Below are positions 12,031 to 23,900 of a stretch of DNA of 64,000 nt, piece by piece. Numbering within the stretch: the stretch's first letter is position 1; each line of letters opens with the position of its first letter. Origin of the DNA: Lasiosphaeris hirsuta (taxonomy: Eukaryota; Ascomycota; Sordariomycetes; Sordariales; Lasiosphaeriaceae); assembly GCA_030549175.1 (NCBI GenBank), contig JAUKUA010000007.1, positions 2,728,001 through 2,792,000 on the forward strand, written 5' to 3'. The notes under the pieces were generated by a model. It had not been told where the DNA came from. It searched no databases and saw only the letters and a list, made by a program, of their open reading frames with translations. A program made the position numbers and the translations under genes.

Positions 12031-15000
12031 GTAGTGTTAGTTGGTTCAGCAGCCAGAGGGAAAACCGTCAGTCAACGCCCCACACCGGGAATAACGAGAA
12101 CAGCGACGTTGATGCTGCTTGACTCCGGGGGGTGGGAGGGCGGTCAGGTGTGGGACGTCAGCCCGTTGCGGGATCGATCGTCGTAGCGTGGAATGTTCTT
12201 TGCACATTCCTGACCGGGGCTCAGACAGCTCGCTCACCAGAGGTCCAGGCGTTGCCCCGCGCGCGCCAGGGATAATGGTCAAGGCGTCGATGATCAAACA
12301 ATTGACAACTTTCTTTTTTTCCTTTGCACTGCTTGGCCAAGTGCGATGCGACAGTGGCTTTTGGTCATTCCGAGCAGGCCGAGCACCTGGTGGACGATCC
12401 ATTTCCCGCTTATACTTTGCTTTTCCTGATGCTTGGTTATTTTGGTTCAAACACGGCCTGGCCTTGCGTGTCAGGTCCTACTAAGCCTCGACGAGTGCGC
12501 GGCGTGCGAGGAAGATAGAGAGAGGCTTGCAGCGGCGAAATCAAACAGCCAAACCACCCGCCGGCCCTGTTATCCCTCTGGCTCTGGGCAGTCTATAAGT
12601 GTTCAAGACGGAAGCGATCGGCGCCCGACGTGCTTCGAAATGTTCCCTCAGGTTACACTGGCGTATCTCGTCACACGCTTAAGCACGTGTGCTACCAAAC
12701 GCGGGAAACGAAGGGCACGAATTTGCCTCGCGGCCAACGAGACAGGGACGTCACTTGTGGCGAATCCTTCCCGGAATCTGTGAACCCCTCGAGGCGGTTG
12801 CATTCTTCTTCCATCACCGCTTCTGAGTGCTAGTACGACCGGGGTGTTACGTCGCCGTCTGATAATACGCTCAGCCGTCTAGGGTTGCTGTCCCTTTGCA
12901 CGTCAGGCCCATTCGGGCTGCCTATGGGGACCTGGGAAGGCCTAACGGGACCCCTCTTGTTGTATTGCGTTGGAATGCCGCGATATGACGAGGAGAGGGC
13001 TCATCTGACTCGGCTCCCCTGAATTCCCAACGCTGGGTACGCCGTGTACGTTGCAGGATAGGTTCTTTTCATTGTCGACGGGCCGACCCAGCCCCGGCTA
13101 GCTGATAAGAGGCAAAGCTGTGAGAGGGTCGCCCTGGTATGCCCAATCCACGGGCCCCTGGCTTCCAAGATAGCCTTTGGCGCTGATGCCCGTGATGTGA
13201 CGGTAGACCTGGTGGATGTTTGGGGTGGAATGACGAGTCGCAAGTCAGCGTTCAACACATCAGATAGGGCAGGTGGTGGAGGACGTAATGGAGGAGACCA
13301 GGTCCGTCACTGCTAAACGACTGGCACCTTGCCTCCAGACCTGACAGTCAACACAAAAAACGTATTCTTATCCTACTCGCCGTTGAGTGGAGAGGCGTCT
13401 GGCGCGGGACGGCCTGGGGGAGTCGAGCGGGCGAGTGCACAATCGAAGCGGTTTGGCAACGGTGCCATCCCGTGGCACTCCCGGGGAGTCAGCATCATGC
13501 GAAACCTAACGCTCGGCTGGGATAGCAAAACCAGAGCAACACAGACAAAATGGAATGATGAGGGACAGCAAAACAACGGTTCGCGCGTCCACCATGAAGT
13601 CGATCAGGCCCTGATCGCCTTTCGACCAGCCGCTACCCACATGCACACAGACGTTCCCGCATGATTGTGGTTTCGCTAGCCTGGGTAAGACTGTACCCCT
13701 AAACGAGTTAGTCGCTTACGGAAATTATCTCCGCAGTCCACCTGTGCTCCCATGGTTTTTTTTGCTTTTGATGGCGGGGATGAAGGCTGTCAAGGGGCGT
13801 TTCGATGATAACTCGTTGATAAGACGTTGATAAGACGAGTCTAACTCGCAAGCAGATGTCATCCGACGCATGTCATCAATCATTTGTGACGTGACTCTTG
13901 ACTTCATCTCACGGATGATCCCCCGGAGGAACAGCGATGCGGATGTCCGTCTCAATGCCTGTCTGCCTGTTGTTGTTGCGCAAACGATTGCGCCTTTGCG
14001 GCTCATCCGTCGCAGGTGCTCTGGGTGCTGTGTCGATATGAGGCGGTCCTTTACGTGTGGGCGTCTGGGCCGCTCCTATTGGGCGTGCGCGCTGTGCAGA
14101 CAACTGCCGAGAGGGAGGCCCTTCATTGTGACGGGAAGCACTGTGTTGGTGAGCGGGCCATTGGGGCGTTTTGACTCGATGACCAAAAAAAAATTAACAA
14201 AATGGCCTGTTCGTCCTTGTCGTTTTGGGCAGTTGTTTCGCGCGAGCGACTCATGGCACCCCGGCTGTCGGCCGGCTGGGATCGCCACCGAGCCTGCCCT
14301 GCCCAGCGATGGTGGGGCTGGTGGAGCTGGTTGCTTGGCTGCCAAGGGCATATCCGTAATCCCGTACTGCGCACACCGTAACCGCAGGCCCGAGCCACGA
14401 CACTATTGAGCAAAGGGGGGAGCCTGTCTCCGAAGCTTTTCGGTCAGGGCGAGGCTGGCGATCAGAGAGGTTTCAATGTTTGTGTGCATGTGTGAATCCC
14501 AGGAGGTACTCCGTAGCAGCAGAGCGATCCAATCCAGGTCGGCTGTCGGCGAGGTGTCGAGGCTTGACATGAAGACGTGGGGCGGATGCCCATGACGTCC
14601 CTCAATGCTTGCCCACCCATGAAACACTATCTTGGCCATGTGTGCTATCATATCATTATATCAGATACTTTTATCTAGATTCAACACCCAACAGGCTTGT
14701 CGCACAACTGCTCGAGCCTGCCAGGGTTGGATGGGCGTCGTCTGTGTAGCTGTGGCCACCGCTGTGGCTAACGTGATAGGCTCCCGCTTTGCGTTACGTA
14801 TCTTTTGACACATACAAACGGGCAACGTGATTCGGCCGTGGTTGGAAGCGGGCAGCTTTGAGAATGAGAGGTGAGCACCTCCAGCACCCAGAGACTTCTT
14901 GGCTACTCGCACAAAGGTGGAGAGTCGGAAAGTCGGAATCTTGCTCCCAGTCTGCAGCATTCTGCAAGCAGGAGCTGCACGGTAGCATCGCAGCACAAGG

Positions 15001-15400
15001 CAGCGTAGGACTGGCTGCGACGACGCCAATAGCATCAAGAGGGCGGAATGACGAAGTCCACAGTCGTGTGATTGGGCCGGCCGCCCATGGATGCACTGGA
15101 TACCACTGGATGCCGCTGGACTGCATGGGATGCATTGGATGGATGGCTCATGGCGCGAGGATGGCCGGTCGGCCCCTCATGGGGAGAAGGCTTCTAGAAG
15201 CACGCTACGGGTGGTAGTGCCCCACTAGCATCTCTTCATTTCCCGTCCTCCAACGGTGAGCGTCGACGCAGAGGAATGTCGCAGACTCGCGGTTGCCAGA
15301 GAGGTGTTGCCTCGTGGTCTCCCCTGTTAGGCGTCGACGCAGATCCTGCGACAGGCCGCCCGACTCCGCGCCCAACATAGCGCCCGAATTGCGTGACGCC
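12031..15400. other. Gene-free intergenic stretch
   Basis: No supported gene. Several ORFs of 60-180 codons occur on both strands, but they overlap and lack motifs. A 10-bp periodic degenerate repeat lies at 15091-15147. This may be distal regulatory DNA of the RGS gene downstream. Confidence 0.45.
15091..15147. repeat. Degenerate 10-bp tandem repeat
   Basis: Successive 10-base blocks share a CACTGGA-like core with one to four differences over about five copies, in intergenic DNA. Confidence 0.55.
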
Positions 15401-17141
15401 ATCCAGAGGAGACGGGACCTGTGAACATCAAGAATACCAAGGATACAGGGCCAAGCAAGCCAAGAGGGCCAAGCGAGCACACTGTGGTTTGTGGTAATGG
15501 GGAAGAAGCACAGAAGCACAGAAGCACAAAAGCGGAAGCAGAAGAAGACGCCTGCGCATCCATTCCATCTCCGCGCGGCGGAACCCAAGAAAAGCGAACA
15601 GGGTCAAGAGGCCAATCCCTCGCATTTCGTCAAGTCGCCCTTGCCCTTGCCCACACCCAAGGCCACCACCCCCGGGGCCATCCTGTCGACCCTGGCACCC
15701 TGGGATCGTTTGGCGTTGTCTTGGTCGCCCTTGGTCTCCGTCTTCCACCTTCCCGACTCATAAGCCTTGGCCCTGCGAGCCTGTTCCTTTGTCGGCTTTC
15801 CCTTTTGATCTCCCTCTTCCGCGGTCAAACCGCTGACCAGGTGCCCTCCCTCTACCTCCCAAGTAGCCGGGTCATTGCTTTGACTTGCACTTCTTCAGCA
15901 GTCTTTTATCGAAAGAATTCGCCCCTCACCATCAAACCGCCCCCCGATCCCTTCCTCTGGGTCCTGCTCGACAATCCCATTGGCACGCCATCCGATTCAT
16001 TGTCATCGGCCCTCCCGTTCCTGTCCAGCACGACGGTACGAGTGACGCTAGTCCCATCTCAAGCCTCCACTGGGCACCCACTGGGCCTCCCCAAATACCC
16101 TCCTGCCCCTCCATCGCGTGTTTCTGCCCTGTCCCTTTTGCCTCGCAAACGACACTGTCCGGCAATTATCATCCCGCCCCGCCCCTCCCGTACACTGGAA
16201 GTGTGTCAGTCAGGGCCCTTCTTTTTTCTCCGGACTTGCTCTTCTCGAACACTGAACGCTCATCTGACCTCACGTCCGCAAATCCACACGCCCATCTTTT
16301 CGATAAGCTCTGCAGGCAAGCCACCAACAGGACAAGCCACCGCGACAAGTCAATTCTCAACGATCCCATCGTCACCAGCTCCATATCGCCCAAGGTACCG
16401 ACCTGTTGGACGTAGCTCGACCGAAGGGAAACCGAGCCGGCCATTCATCCGCTCGCCTGTACCGCTGCTGCTGTATCTCGCAGGCTAGGAAACGTCCCAG
16501 CGCCCTCTCATCCGCAATTCTCCCACTCTCCGGCGACTTCAACCACGAACGGACTGGGTCTGTCGTGTACCTGTATCGTGCTTTTCTGTGCGTGTCTCTG
16601 CTGTGCTGCCGCACACTCGCGTTGTTTCTGAGTCTCTTGTGCCACCAACATCGCGGGACACCCACAGCTTCTTTTCTAGCACCAAGCAGGACGGATAACC
16701 GCAGAACTCTGGGTGACGTCCTCAAATCTGACACACGATTCCCGACAGCGCGGCCGCTAGAGTCCACAGCCATCATCCTCTGCGCGCCCCCTGCGCCCTT
16801 CCGCCCTTGCCGTGTGAGTTCTCGTGGTAATTGGTTGGTAACGGCCGGTACTTGCCCGGGAACGGAGGCGACGGCTATCTGCATCTCACGGAAAACCGGG
16901 CGGCGACACACTTCAAAACGACGGGTCTCTGCGAGTTCCTGCATCTGACCCATCTCAGGCAAACGGCCTTATATAGTGGCGTCTGCCGTGAGCCCGGGCC
17001 GGATGATATGAGGGTGACAAAAGCGACATCCTTTTTAACTCCAAGGCCCGTTTGCCCCCTTGCAAGCCGAGCTACCACGACTTCGTCGCCGACCCTTCAC
17101 ATATAGCCAGTTCTTCGATTGGGAGAGCATTCCACGAAAGA
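15401..17141 (+). promoter_or_regulatory. Pyrimidine-rich upstream block and probable leader of the RGS gene
   Basis: From about 15.6 to 16.8 kb the plus strand is strongly enriched in C and T. Such CT tracts are typical of fungal promoters and long 5' leaders just upstream of the start. The skew also removes stop codons and so creates two overlapping plus-strand ORFs (15421-16488 and 15885-16415) that I do not regard as genes. Promoter role is inferred from composition and position. Confidence 0.4.
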
Positions 17142-18248
17142 ATGCCCAGATCGCGGATACGCGGACAGTCGCCGACTCTAATGACCGCGATCCCGCCCCC
17201 CCGAGAAACCTCGCCACAGCCGTCGTCTGTCTTCGAGGACGGAGACGGAGACTCAGTCATGTCGACCTCGAGGCCGCCAAGCATGGCTCTCATGCCCCTG
17301 GCTTCGGCAGCCACAAGCCCGACATCGCCGCCGTCACTGCGAGACATCCTGTCCAACACGGCACCCCCGCCGTACACGCTGAGCGCCTTCATGGCGTTCC
17401 TGTCTCAGAACCACTGCCTAGAGACGCTCGAATTCACCATGGACGCTGACCGTTACAGACTTGCCCACACAGACATCCTGCGCGAGCAGTCGACCTGGGC
17501 CGGTGATGCTAACGAGCACGTATGTTCGCTGTGGCAGAAGTTAATGCATGCTTACATATTGCCGTGCGGCCCTCGCGAGGTCAATCTCCCGGCACATGTC
17601 CGCGACCGGCTACTCTCGCTCCCGGCCACCCCGATGCCTCCCCAACCCGACGAGCTCGACGATGCTGTCACCATTGTCTATGAGCTCATGAATGACTCTG
17701 TCCTCGGGCCTTTTCTTGCCTCGGTCGCACCCGAGCCCGATATGCCAGAAGAACACATGCACGACTCTAGACAGGCACGCACACGACTTCGCATTCCCAA
17801 GGATCCCTTGTCCCTTTCTAGCGCCGACGAATCGAGTCGGTCACCCAAAATTGGCTTTCTGCCACTATTGAATATCGCCTGGACCAACGACTACACAAGT
17901 CGGTCGGGATCAGCATCAGGGGAGCCAGTCGAACGCGAGGGCGCACTATCGGATGATACTGGAAGTACGGGATCTCCGTCAGGAAATGAACCAATGACGC
18001 CGCCGACCACCCCGCCCACGTCTGACTGGGGCTTCAGCACATCGCCTGGGAGCCTTCATCGAGCAATCAGCGCACACAGCAGCGGCTGGAAGAAAATGGG
18101 AGCAAAACTCGGTCTGAGCAGAAAGGGCCGTAACAAACGTGCTCATAACACTAGCACCACCTCAGTCGGCTCCGACCACGACATTTCGATGAGTGATGCA
18201 CCCCATCCACCTCAGAGCAGCGGCAGCAGCAGCAGCAACCCATTATAG
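17142..18248 (+). CDS. RGS-domain regulator of G-protein signalling (RgsA-like)
   Basis: RGS proteins speed GTP hydrolysis by G-alpha subunits and so damp receptor signalling at the plasma membrane. The first in-frame ATG is 17142; the frame is open about 90 bases further upstream but without an ATG. This gives 368 residues. The RGS domain spans about residues 65-198, beginning PSLRDILSNTAPPPYTLSAF and including LSQNHCLETLEFTMDADRYR, a pattern I associate with the fungal RgsA group (family by domain; subgroup by recollection). The rest is Ser/Pro/Thr-rich and ends in a basic patch (KKMGAKLGLSRKGR) and a Ser run coded by AGC repeats. The TAG at 18246-18248 is followed in the same frame by 279 open codons, so the true C-terminus is uncertain; see the next entry. 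Confidence 0.8.
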   Translation: MPRSRIRGQSPTLMTAIPPPRETSPQPSSVFEDGDGDSVMSTSRPPSMALMPLASAATSPTSPPSLRDILSNTAPPPYTLSAFMAFLSQNHCLETLEFTMDADRYRLAHTDILREQSTWAGDANEHVCSLWQKLMHAYILPCGPREVNLPAHVRDRLLSLPATPMPPQPDELDDAVTIVYELMNDSVLGPFLASVAPEPDMPEEHMHDSRQARTRLRIPKDPLSLSSADESSRSPKIGFLPLLNIAWTNDYTSRSGSASGEPVEREGALSDDTGSTGSPSGNEPMTPPTTPPTSDWGFSTSPGSLHRAISAHSSGWKKMGAKLGLSRKGRNKRAHNTSTTSVGSDHDISMSDAPHPPQSSGSSSSNPL

Positions 18249-19085
18249 GGGTTACAGGTCATACCAATCTCCCAACCCCCCACCACGACTCCCATCAAAC
18301 GCACATTACCGATAGTCTCAGATGATAGTGTCAGCGAAAAGACGCAAGCACTGCGACTAGCGGTAACGATGCACGAAATGAACGATTGGGAGGAGCCGCA
18401 CCCAGGCAAGCGTTTCTCCTTTCCCCTAGCGGGCAACGCAAGCGGAAGTGCCGGTGACCAAGTGATGGGGTTATACAAGATTGGTATGGCCGCGAAAGGT
18501 TATACACCATATCCAAACCGAGGACGAACGCCGGGACCACGGCGACTCAACCGACCTCGACTCAGGGGCGGTGCACCGCTCAAACCGCTTCGAGTTACTA
18601 CCAACTTTCAGCTCTCTGTGTCGGCCCACACTCCGCAGAGCAACAGCTCTAGTGATACACCGATCCTTAAGAGTTCGAGCAACAAAGGGCCGACAGCCGA
18701 ATACTGCAGTAAACCACTGGAAGTTGACCCTGCTTATGTGGACGCAGAGAACAGGATACAAAGACCAGTGAGCTGCGCCATCGAGACGCTAGCTTCATCG
18801 GAACTGTCTTCACCACGACTTTCAATGACGGACTTTTCTAACCACCTCAACATTGCTTTTGGCGGGGGGAAATTCGACAGCGGCGAGGTCAAATGTGTGA
18901 GCCCCATGGCCTACGAGCGCGTCACCTCTAATGAAGACCCTTATGGCTGGGAGGTGGAGTTGAACCGCAAGTTCGTTGCTAGCGACTTTTGCCCGTCAGC
19001 CTACCAGTACCGCCGAGCCGGAGGAGCCAAGCGCAGTCTTTTGCATCGCGTCTTCAGCCTGGGGCCGCGGTCTGCAATGCCATGA
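18249..19085 (+). CDS. In-frame open extension after the RGS stop codon (separate gene, extra exon or readthrough)
   Basis: The RGS frame continues open for 278 sense codons after the TAG and ends with TGA at 19083-19085. The reading uses plausible codons, and the last 80 residues look protein-like (DPYGWEVELNRKFVASDF; AKRSLLHRVFSLGPR). The first internal ATG is 18369, just before HEMNDWEEPHPGKRFSFPL. Possible explanations are a C-terminal exon joined by an intron that removes the TAG, a nonsense mutation, readthrough, or an independent short gene. A TTACAG acceptor ends at 18257 and leaves the frame intact. The only phase-matched GT donor I found close upstream is at 18165 (GTCGGC), which is weak. 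I recognise no domain. Confidence 0.4.
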   Translation, partial: GLQVIPISQPPTTTPIKRTLPIVSDDSVSEKTQALRLAVTMHEMNDWEEPHPGKRFSFPLAGNASGSAGDQVMGLYKIGMAAKGYTPYPNRGRTPGPRRLNRPRLRGGAPLKPLRVTTNFQLSVSAHTPQSNSSSDTPILKSSSNKGPTAEYCSKPLEVDPAYVDAENRIQRPVSCAIETLASSELSSPRLSMTDFSNHLNIAFGGGKFDSGEVKCVSPMAYERVTSNEDPYGWEVELNRKFVASDFCPSAYQYRRAGGAKRSLLHRVFSLGPRSAMP

Positions 19086-20954
19086 CTCACACGCCACACC
19101 ACTCATCAATTTTACGACTTAATTGCTACTCATTTAGATGCGCTCGAGGCACTACCTGCTCAGTCACAAGCGGGTGGCGGTCTCTTGTGGTTTGCTCACG
19201 CAAATACGATGATGAATGACTTTGCGCAATTATTAGCTGCATGGCATGGCATAGCATTTGCTGAAGGCTTTGTGGCTTGATTAAAAGATTGGCAAAGCAA
19301 GCAACAGCAAGCGGCGTTTTTTTTTTTTTTTTTACTTTGTTTTCTTTTTCACGAACCACCTCAACATACACTACATCATGGGGAAGGGGGGTTTATCTGG
19401 CTTAGACAACACATGATACCGGCGAGGAGGGGCGTGGCAGGGTCTGGCAAGGAGTTTTGGCTGCTTTTCTCTCCGGCTTGGTTATGAAACCAAAGCCTTC
19501 ATTCTGCCCAGGGACGAAAGGGCAGAGTTGTGTTCTAATCCTACGGGGTGGCTGAGCACGCATTTCCCTGTTTTCTTATGCAAAATTTACACGGCATCTA
19601 CTCGGAGTTGAGATGGGTTGTCTTTGTTCTTTTTGGGAAAGTGGTGGTAAACAAAAAGAGGGTGGGCGATGGTTGTGGCAAGGTTTTGCCGGAGATGAAC
19701 AGCAACGAAGGGTGGAAATGGTTTGATAGACGGACTGGGTAACACAAGCACCCCCATATTTCGGGTTGAGGTCAGGGTCAAGGGACAGGAAGAGTCTCAC
19801 GCTCAAGGAAGATATGATACCATTGATACCGTACTATATACCATACCCAGCTACGTTAATGTTTATCAATCCGAGATTTCGGACAAACAACACAGTTGAG
19901 AGAATTGTGTGCCGTGATGTATGCTGAGTCTTAACAAAATAATGATTACAGTGACGTTAGCGACAAAAATACCAGGATTGACACCACACATCAACAACTG
20001 GAAGTTCTTTCTATCTGGTCTGCGACAAATAATTAAGGTGTACCATCCTCGTCCACTGGACCATGATATATGTACATTGTTCTACTCCATTGTGAGTCCG
20101 AGGCCCCCCTGGCCGGAACTTGAAATGCTCGCTCAGTAGTTCCCTCGGTATTCGAATTCTCAATCTCGGGTCCTTGGAGTCAAGTTGACGACTTTATAAG
20201 AGGCATTCGTAGTAAATAGTAGGCCTTTAGCTTCCAGTGCCGACTTCTTGCCATTGGCAATGGATAGTATGAAAACACTCACTGGCCCCTAGCTGCCAAA
20301 CCAACACCCTGATAGCCCGCCTACAAATCCCCTGACATCCCCAAGAGTGCCAGCGTAAAGGCATTCCCACTTCCCGTCCACGCTATAGCAGGGCACCCGC
20401 GCATGCACACACATCAAGAAAAAGGTCTCAAGGCCCAGCCTACACCCTACAACACCCTGAGAATAATTGCTAAGGAACTTACGAGGGTCAGGCATTACAA
20501 CAGTGTACCATAAGTTATTGCAGCTTTGTATTCTTCTATCACCCCCACCCCCATCCGCCCCAAGATGGGAGGAGAAGGCTTAGAACGTCCAAAAAAGCCC
20601 TTCTGGGCGCCCGAAATTGACCCTGCACTCGTACAGTATCCGCACAATAGTCCCACAAACAGGTTTTGATAATGGGTCTGATGCCCACACCGGAGGGTCC
20701 AGGGGAGGCCCCCCAACCAGCCCCGAACGCCTCCTCGGAAGACAACAGCAACCCCAAAACACCCCGTGAACGCCTCCTCTCCATGCTATTTCCCATGATG
20801 CCCGTAGGCATTTCAGCAAAGCAAATATGCTTCCCTAGGCTAACAGTACTCCCACACACAGTTCATCATCAAAGCCAAACAAAAGTAATCCTCCCATGTA
20901 TCATCCCATATTTCCTCCTGAAACAGACACAGATCATCCCCAGATATCCGGGCA
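19086..20954. other. Intergenic region between RGS locus and SUMO protease
   Basis: Convergent 3' flanks of the RGS locus and the Ulp1-type gene. No supported gene is present. A poly-T run of about 17 nt lies at 19317-19333. Confidence 0.5.
19317..19333. repeat. Poly-T tract (about 17 nt)
   Basis: Uninterrupted T run about 230 bases after the end of the RGS-frame extension. Confidence 0.85.
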
Positions 20955-23900
20955 TCAAACCCCATCCAGCGAGAAGTCGCCCACAAATCCTCCGTTAAGG
21001 AGCACAGCTGCCAGTCTCCTTCGCTGCAGCGTGAGCTGCTGAGGCCCGTAGGCCGCCTTGGGGTCGACACCAAGCGCCAGACACATGGCGTTGGTGATGG
21101 TGAAGACGCCGCAATCCCAGCCATTGTTTTGTTTGGGCGCCTCTAGGTCCACGACGCGCCACTCCCTTCTGACCCATTTGTCCTCGAGAGTTTTCTCGAC
21201 CCAGCCCTGGATGACGGCCTTCGTCTCATCGTCACCCCTGCCTGCCTTCAGGGAGTCGATGTGTGAAATGGTGCGCTGTCCCGGACGCACCACGGCCAAA
21301 GTCCAGTGACTGTCTTCGCAAATGGGTATGAGGATGGTCTCAATGTCGAAAAAGTTGGCTTTCCTAATGCCAGCACGTCGCATGAGGCGCGCAACCTTCT
21401 GAGGCCCTTCTTTCTTCAGGCGCGGGTAAAAGTAGCTTGTGAAAGCGGCGCACTTGGGGTTCTGGTTCGTGACGCCTGCCTTTTTGTTGATGTAGTCAGC
21501 TAGGTGTAAAATGGAGCCGTTGATGACGTTGTCATTGAGCCACGCAGTCGCGGGCAGTAATTTCTCCTCGAAGTCCCGGCGTGTCAGCGGTATGGGCTCG
21601 AGTGTCTGGCAAAGCTCATTCGCTGGGTTCGCATTCGCGGCCTCCTTCACTCTGGAGTTCCATTCATCACTGATCGGCGGGATGAGGGGAGCTGTGGGGG
21701 GTCTCAGCCCGCCACGGGCGGCGGCCTCTTCGGCTTCCCTCCGGCGTCTTTTTTCCTCCTCGCGTCTCTGCTCCTCCTCTCGGCGCTGTCGCTCCTCTTC
21801 CTGTTTTCGAAGCTCTTCCTCGATTCGCTGACGCTCCTCTGCCTCCTGCTTTCGCTTCTGTTCCTCCTTTTTCTCTCTGACTTGGCGTTCCAGCTGGGCC
21901 TGCAATTCACCTTCGAGTTGCTGCCTCAACTGTAAGTCCACCAGCTTGCTGTCAGAGATCTCTAAATCATCTTCATCTGAATGGGGAACAAAGCGCAGGC
22001 GCGATGTCTCGTCCAATGCGTTATCGCGGGAACTAGCAAACAAATCGTCTATGCTCTGGATCCTTTGTTGCGGGAGAATTTGTTGCGGAAGAATCAGAGG
22101 CAACCGGTCACGTTTTTGCCATAGCTTCCGGCGTGTTGTCGTGGTCGACTTAGAGTCTTCTTCCTCCATGAATTTGCGATACTCAGGAGGGGTCTTAGCA
22201 TCTCCTGATAGCATATTCATCGCCTTAGCTTTCGTCTCAGGGGTCATGACCGGGTTGCGTTCGAGGGCGAGTCTTTTTTCGCGGAGTTCCTTCTTCCAGT
22301 CCATTCTCTCCCGGTCTAGCCTTCTGCGCCTGGTCTCCGCTGCTCTCTCCTCTTCCTCGCGCCTGCGCTCCTCATCCTTTTCGTCTTGAGTAAGTAGTTC
22401 TCTCCGAGCTTGTTCCTCGCTGTTACGCCTTCCGATCTCCTCTCGCCCCAGCAAGTCTTGGCGCTGACGCTCGCGTTGACGCTCATTGAACGCCGATGAA
22501 ACATCACCGAACATGCCAGCGAGGAACGGGCCGTAATTCTGATCATAGTACCGAAGCTGGTTCTGCTCCTCTTCCTGAACCACGACTGACTTCAACTCGG
22601 GAGGGACCTTCTTCGGTGGAGTGAACTTGGCCACAGGGCTCTCGAACGTGAGCCTCCGCTTCTTCTGAGGTGTCGGCACATAGCTTGGTGAAACCGGGGC
22701 TGTAAATTCCCTGGACGACTTCAAAACGCCCTTGATGGGCTCCAGTAAGAGCTCAGGTTCCTCGGGAACAACTGGTACAGTGGCGTGCTCCGACTTTGGG
22801 TATTTGACGCTGTAGACAGGCTCGATGTTGAAGCTGTCGAGCGGGGTTTCGTCAAAGAGCTTCATGATAGAAGATAGGTCAAGAACCGAGTCGTCGCAGT
22901 CAGGGCTATTGTGGCCGGGAAGTTCGACCCAGCTTGGGATGAGCTCCTGTTTGTGAACGGCCTTAGCGTCCGCAATCATCTTGGCCAAGGCATCCCGAGC
23001 TTCAGCGCTGACTCCAACATCCTCCCCCTTCCTAGCGATAAAGGTCAAGAAATCGCCTGCAACTCTGGTATGCATTCTGAAATCGACATTTTCTACCGAC
23101 AAGGGGGTACGTGGCTCAGGATAGGCTATTCGGAGGTTCTCAAACGATCTGTCGTCGTGATAGATGTTGTTGATGAAAGAAATCGCTCGATCGCAGCCCG
23201 CGAGGTAAAGCCTTGCTGCTTGCTGGAACTTGTTAAGCTTTTCCTCTCCTGGGTCGCTTGTCGCAATCGGCCCAAATTCGGCTTCCGCGAGAAGATGGAT
23301 CAGAAGGCACAATGGGATGTCATGTTCTTCGGTCAGTGCTGCTTTCAATTCTTCCCTACTGAGACCTCCGATGATACCAATGTTCTTGCGGATGGCGTGT
23401 GCGTGGCGTCGCAAGCTTACTTCGATGTTGGTAATGTTCTCTCGGCCAATGTACTTGGTCTTGTCAGTGGTCCATTTGGCTTGCTGGAACTGGTCCGAGA
23501 CATCAGGCGAAAGGGCTGGCTTGGTCTGGTCTGTTGAGGATCCATCATCCTCAAGAGGCAAGCAGTACTGGCGCTTGAAACGCTTGACAACAATCTGGTC
23601 GTGGACTGGGTCATGGGTGCGAGTGTCATGGACTGTATGGCCGGCATTGGCATTCCAGATGGTCTGGTAGGTTCTGCCAATGAAGTTGAATACCGAAGCG
23701 CCCATTGTTGCGAGCCTTTGCTGCAAATTCACGAACATGGATTGTCCGGACGACGGCTGCTCGAGCTCGTTGACTGGGGAAAGAGCTCTCTCGACGGTCT
23801 TAGCCTGCTTCTTGCTCGGCTTGCTTCCCTCGACCTGTGCGATCAATTCGACCTCGGAGTCGGTCGCCTTGCGCTTTCGGCTGCCTTCGTTTAGGTGCTT

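Noticed and set aside
13870..14409. 179-codon plus-strand ORF
   Set aside because: Cys/Arg-rich random-looking translation with no homology pattern.
15421..16488. 355-codon plus-strand ORF
   Set aside because: Created by CT-skewed sequence with an overlapping second open frame. The translation is low-complexity with no domain, and it sits where the RGS promoter and leader should be.
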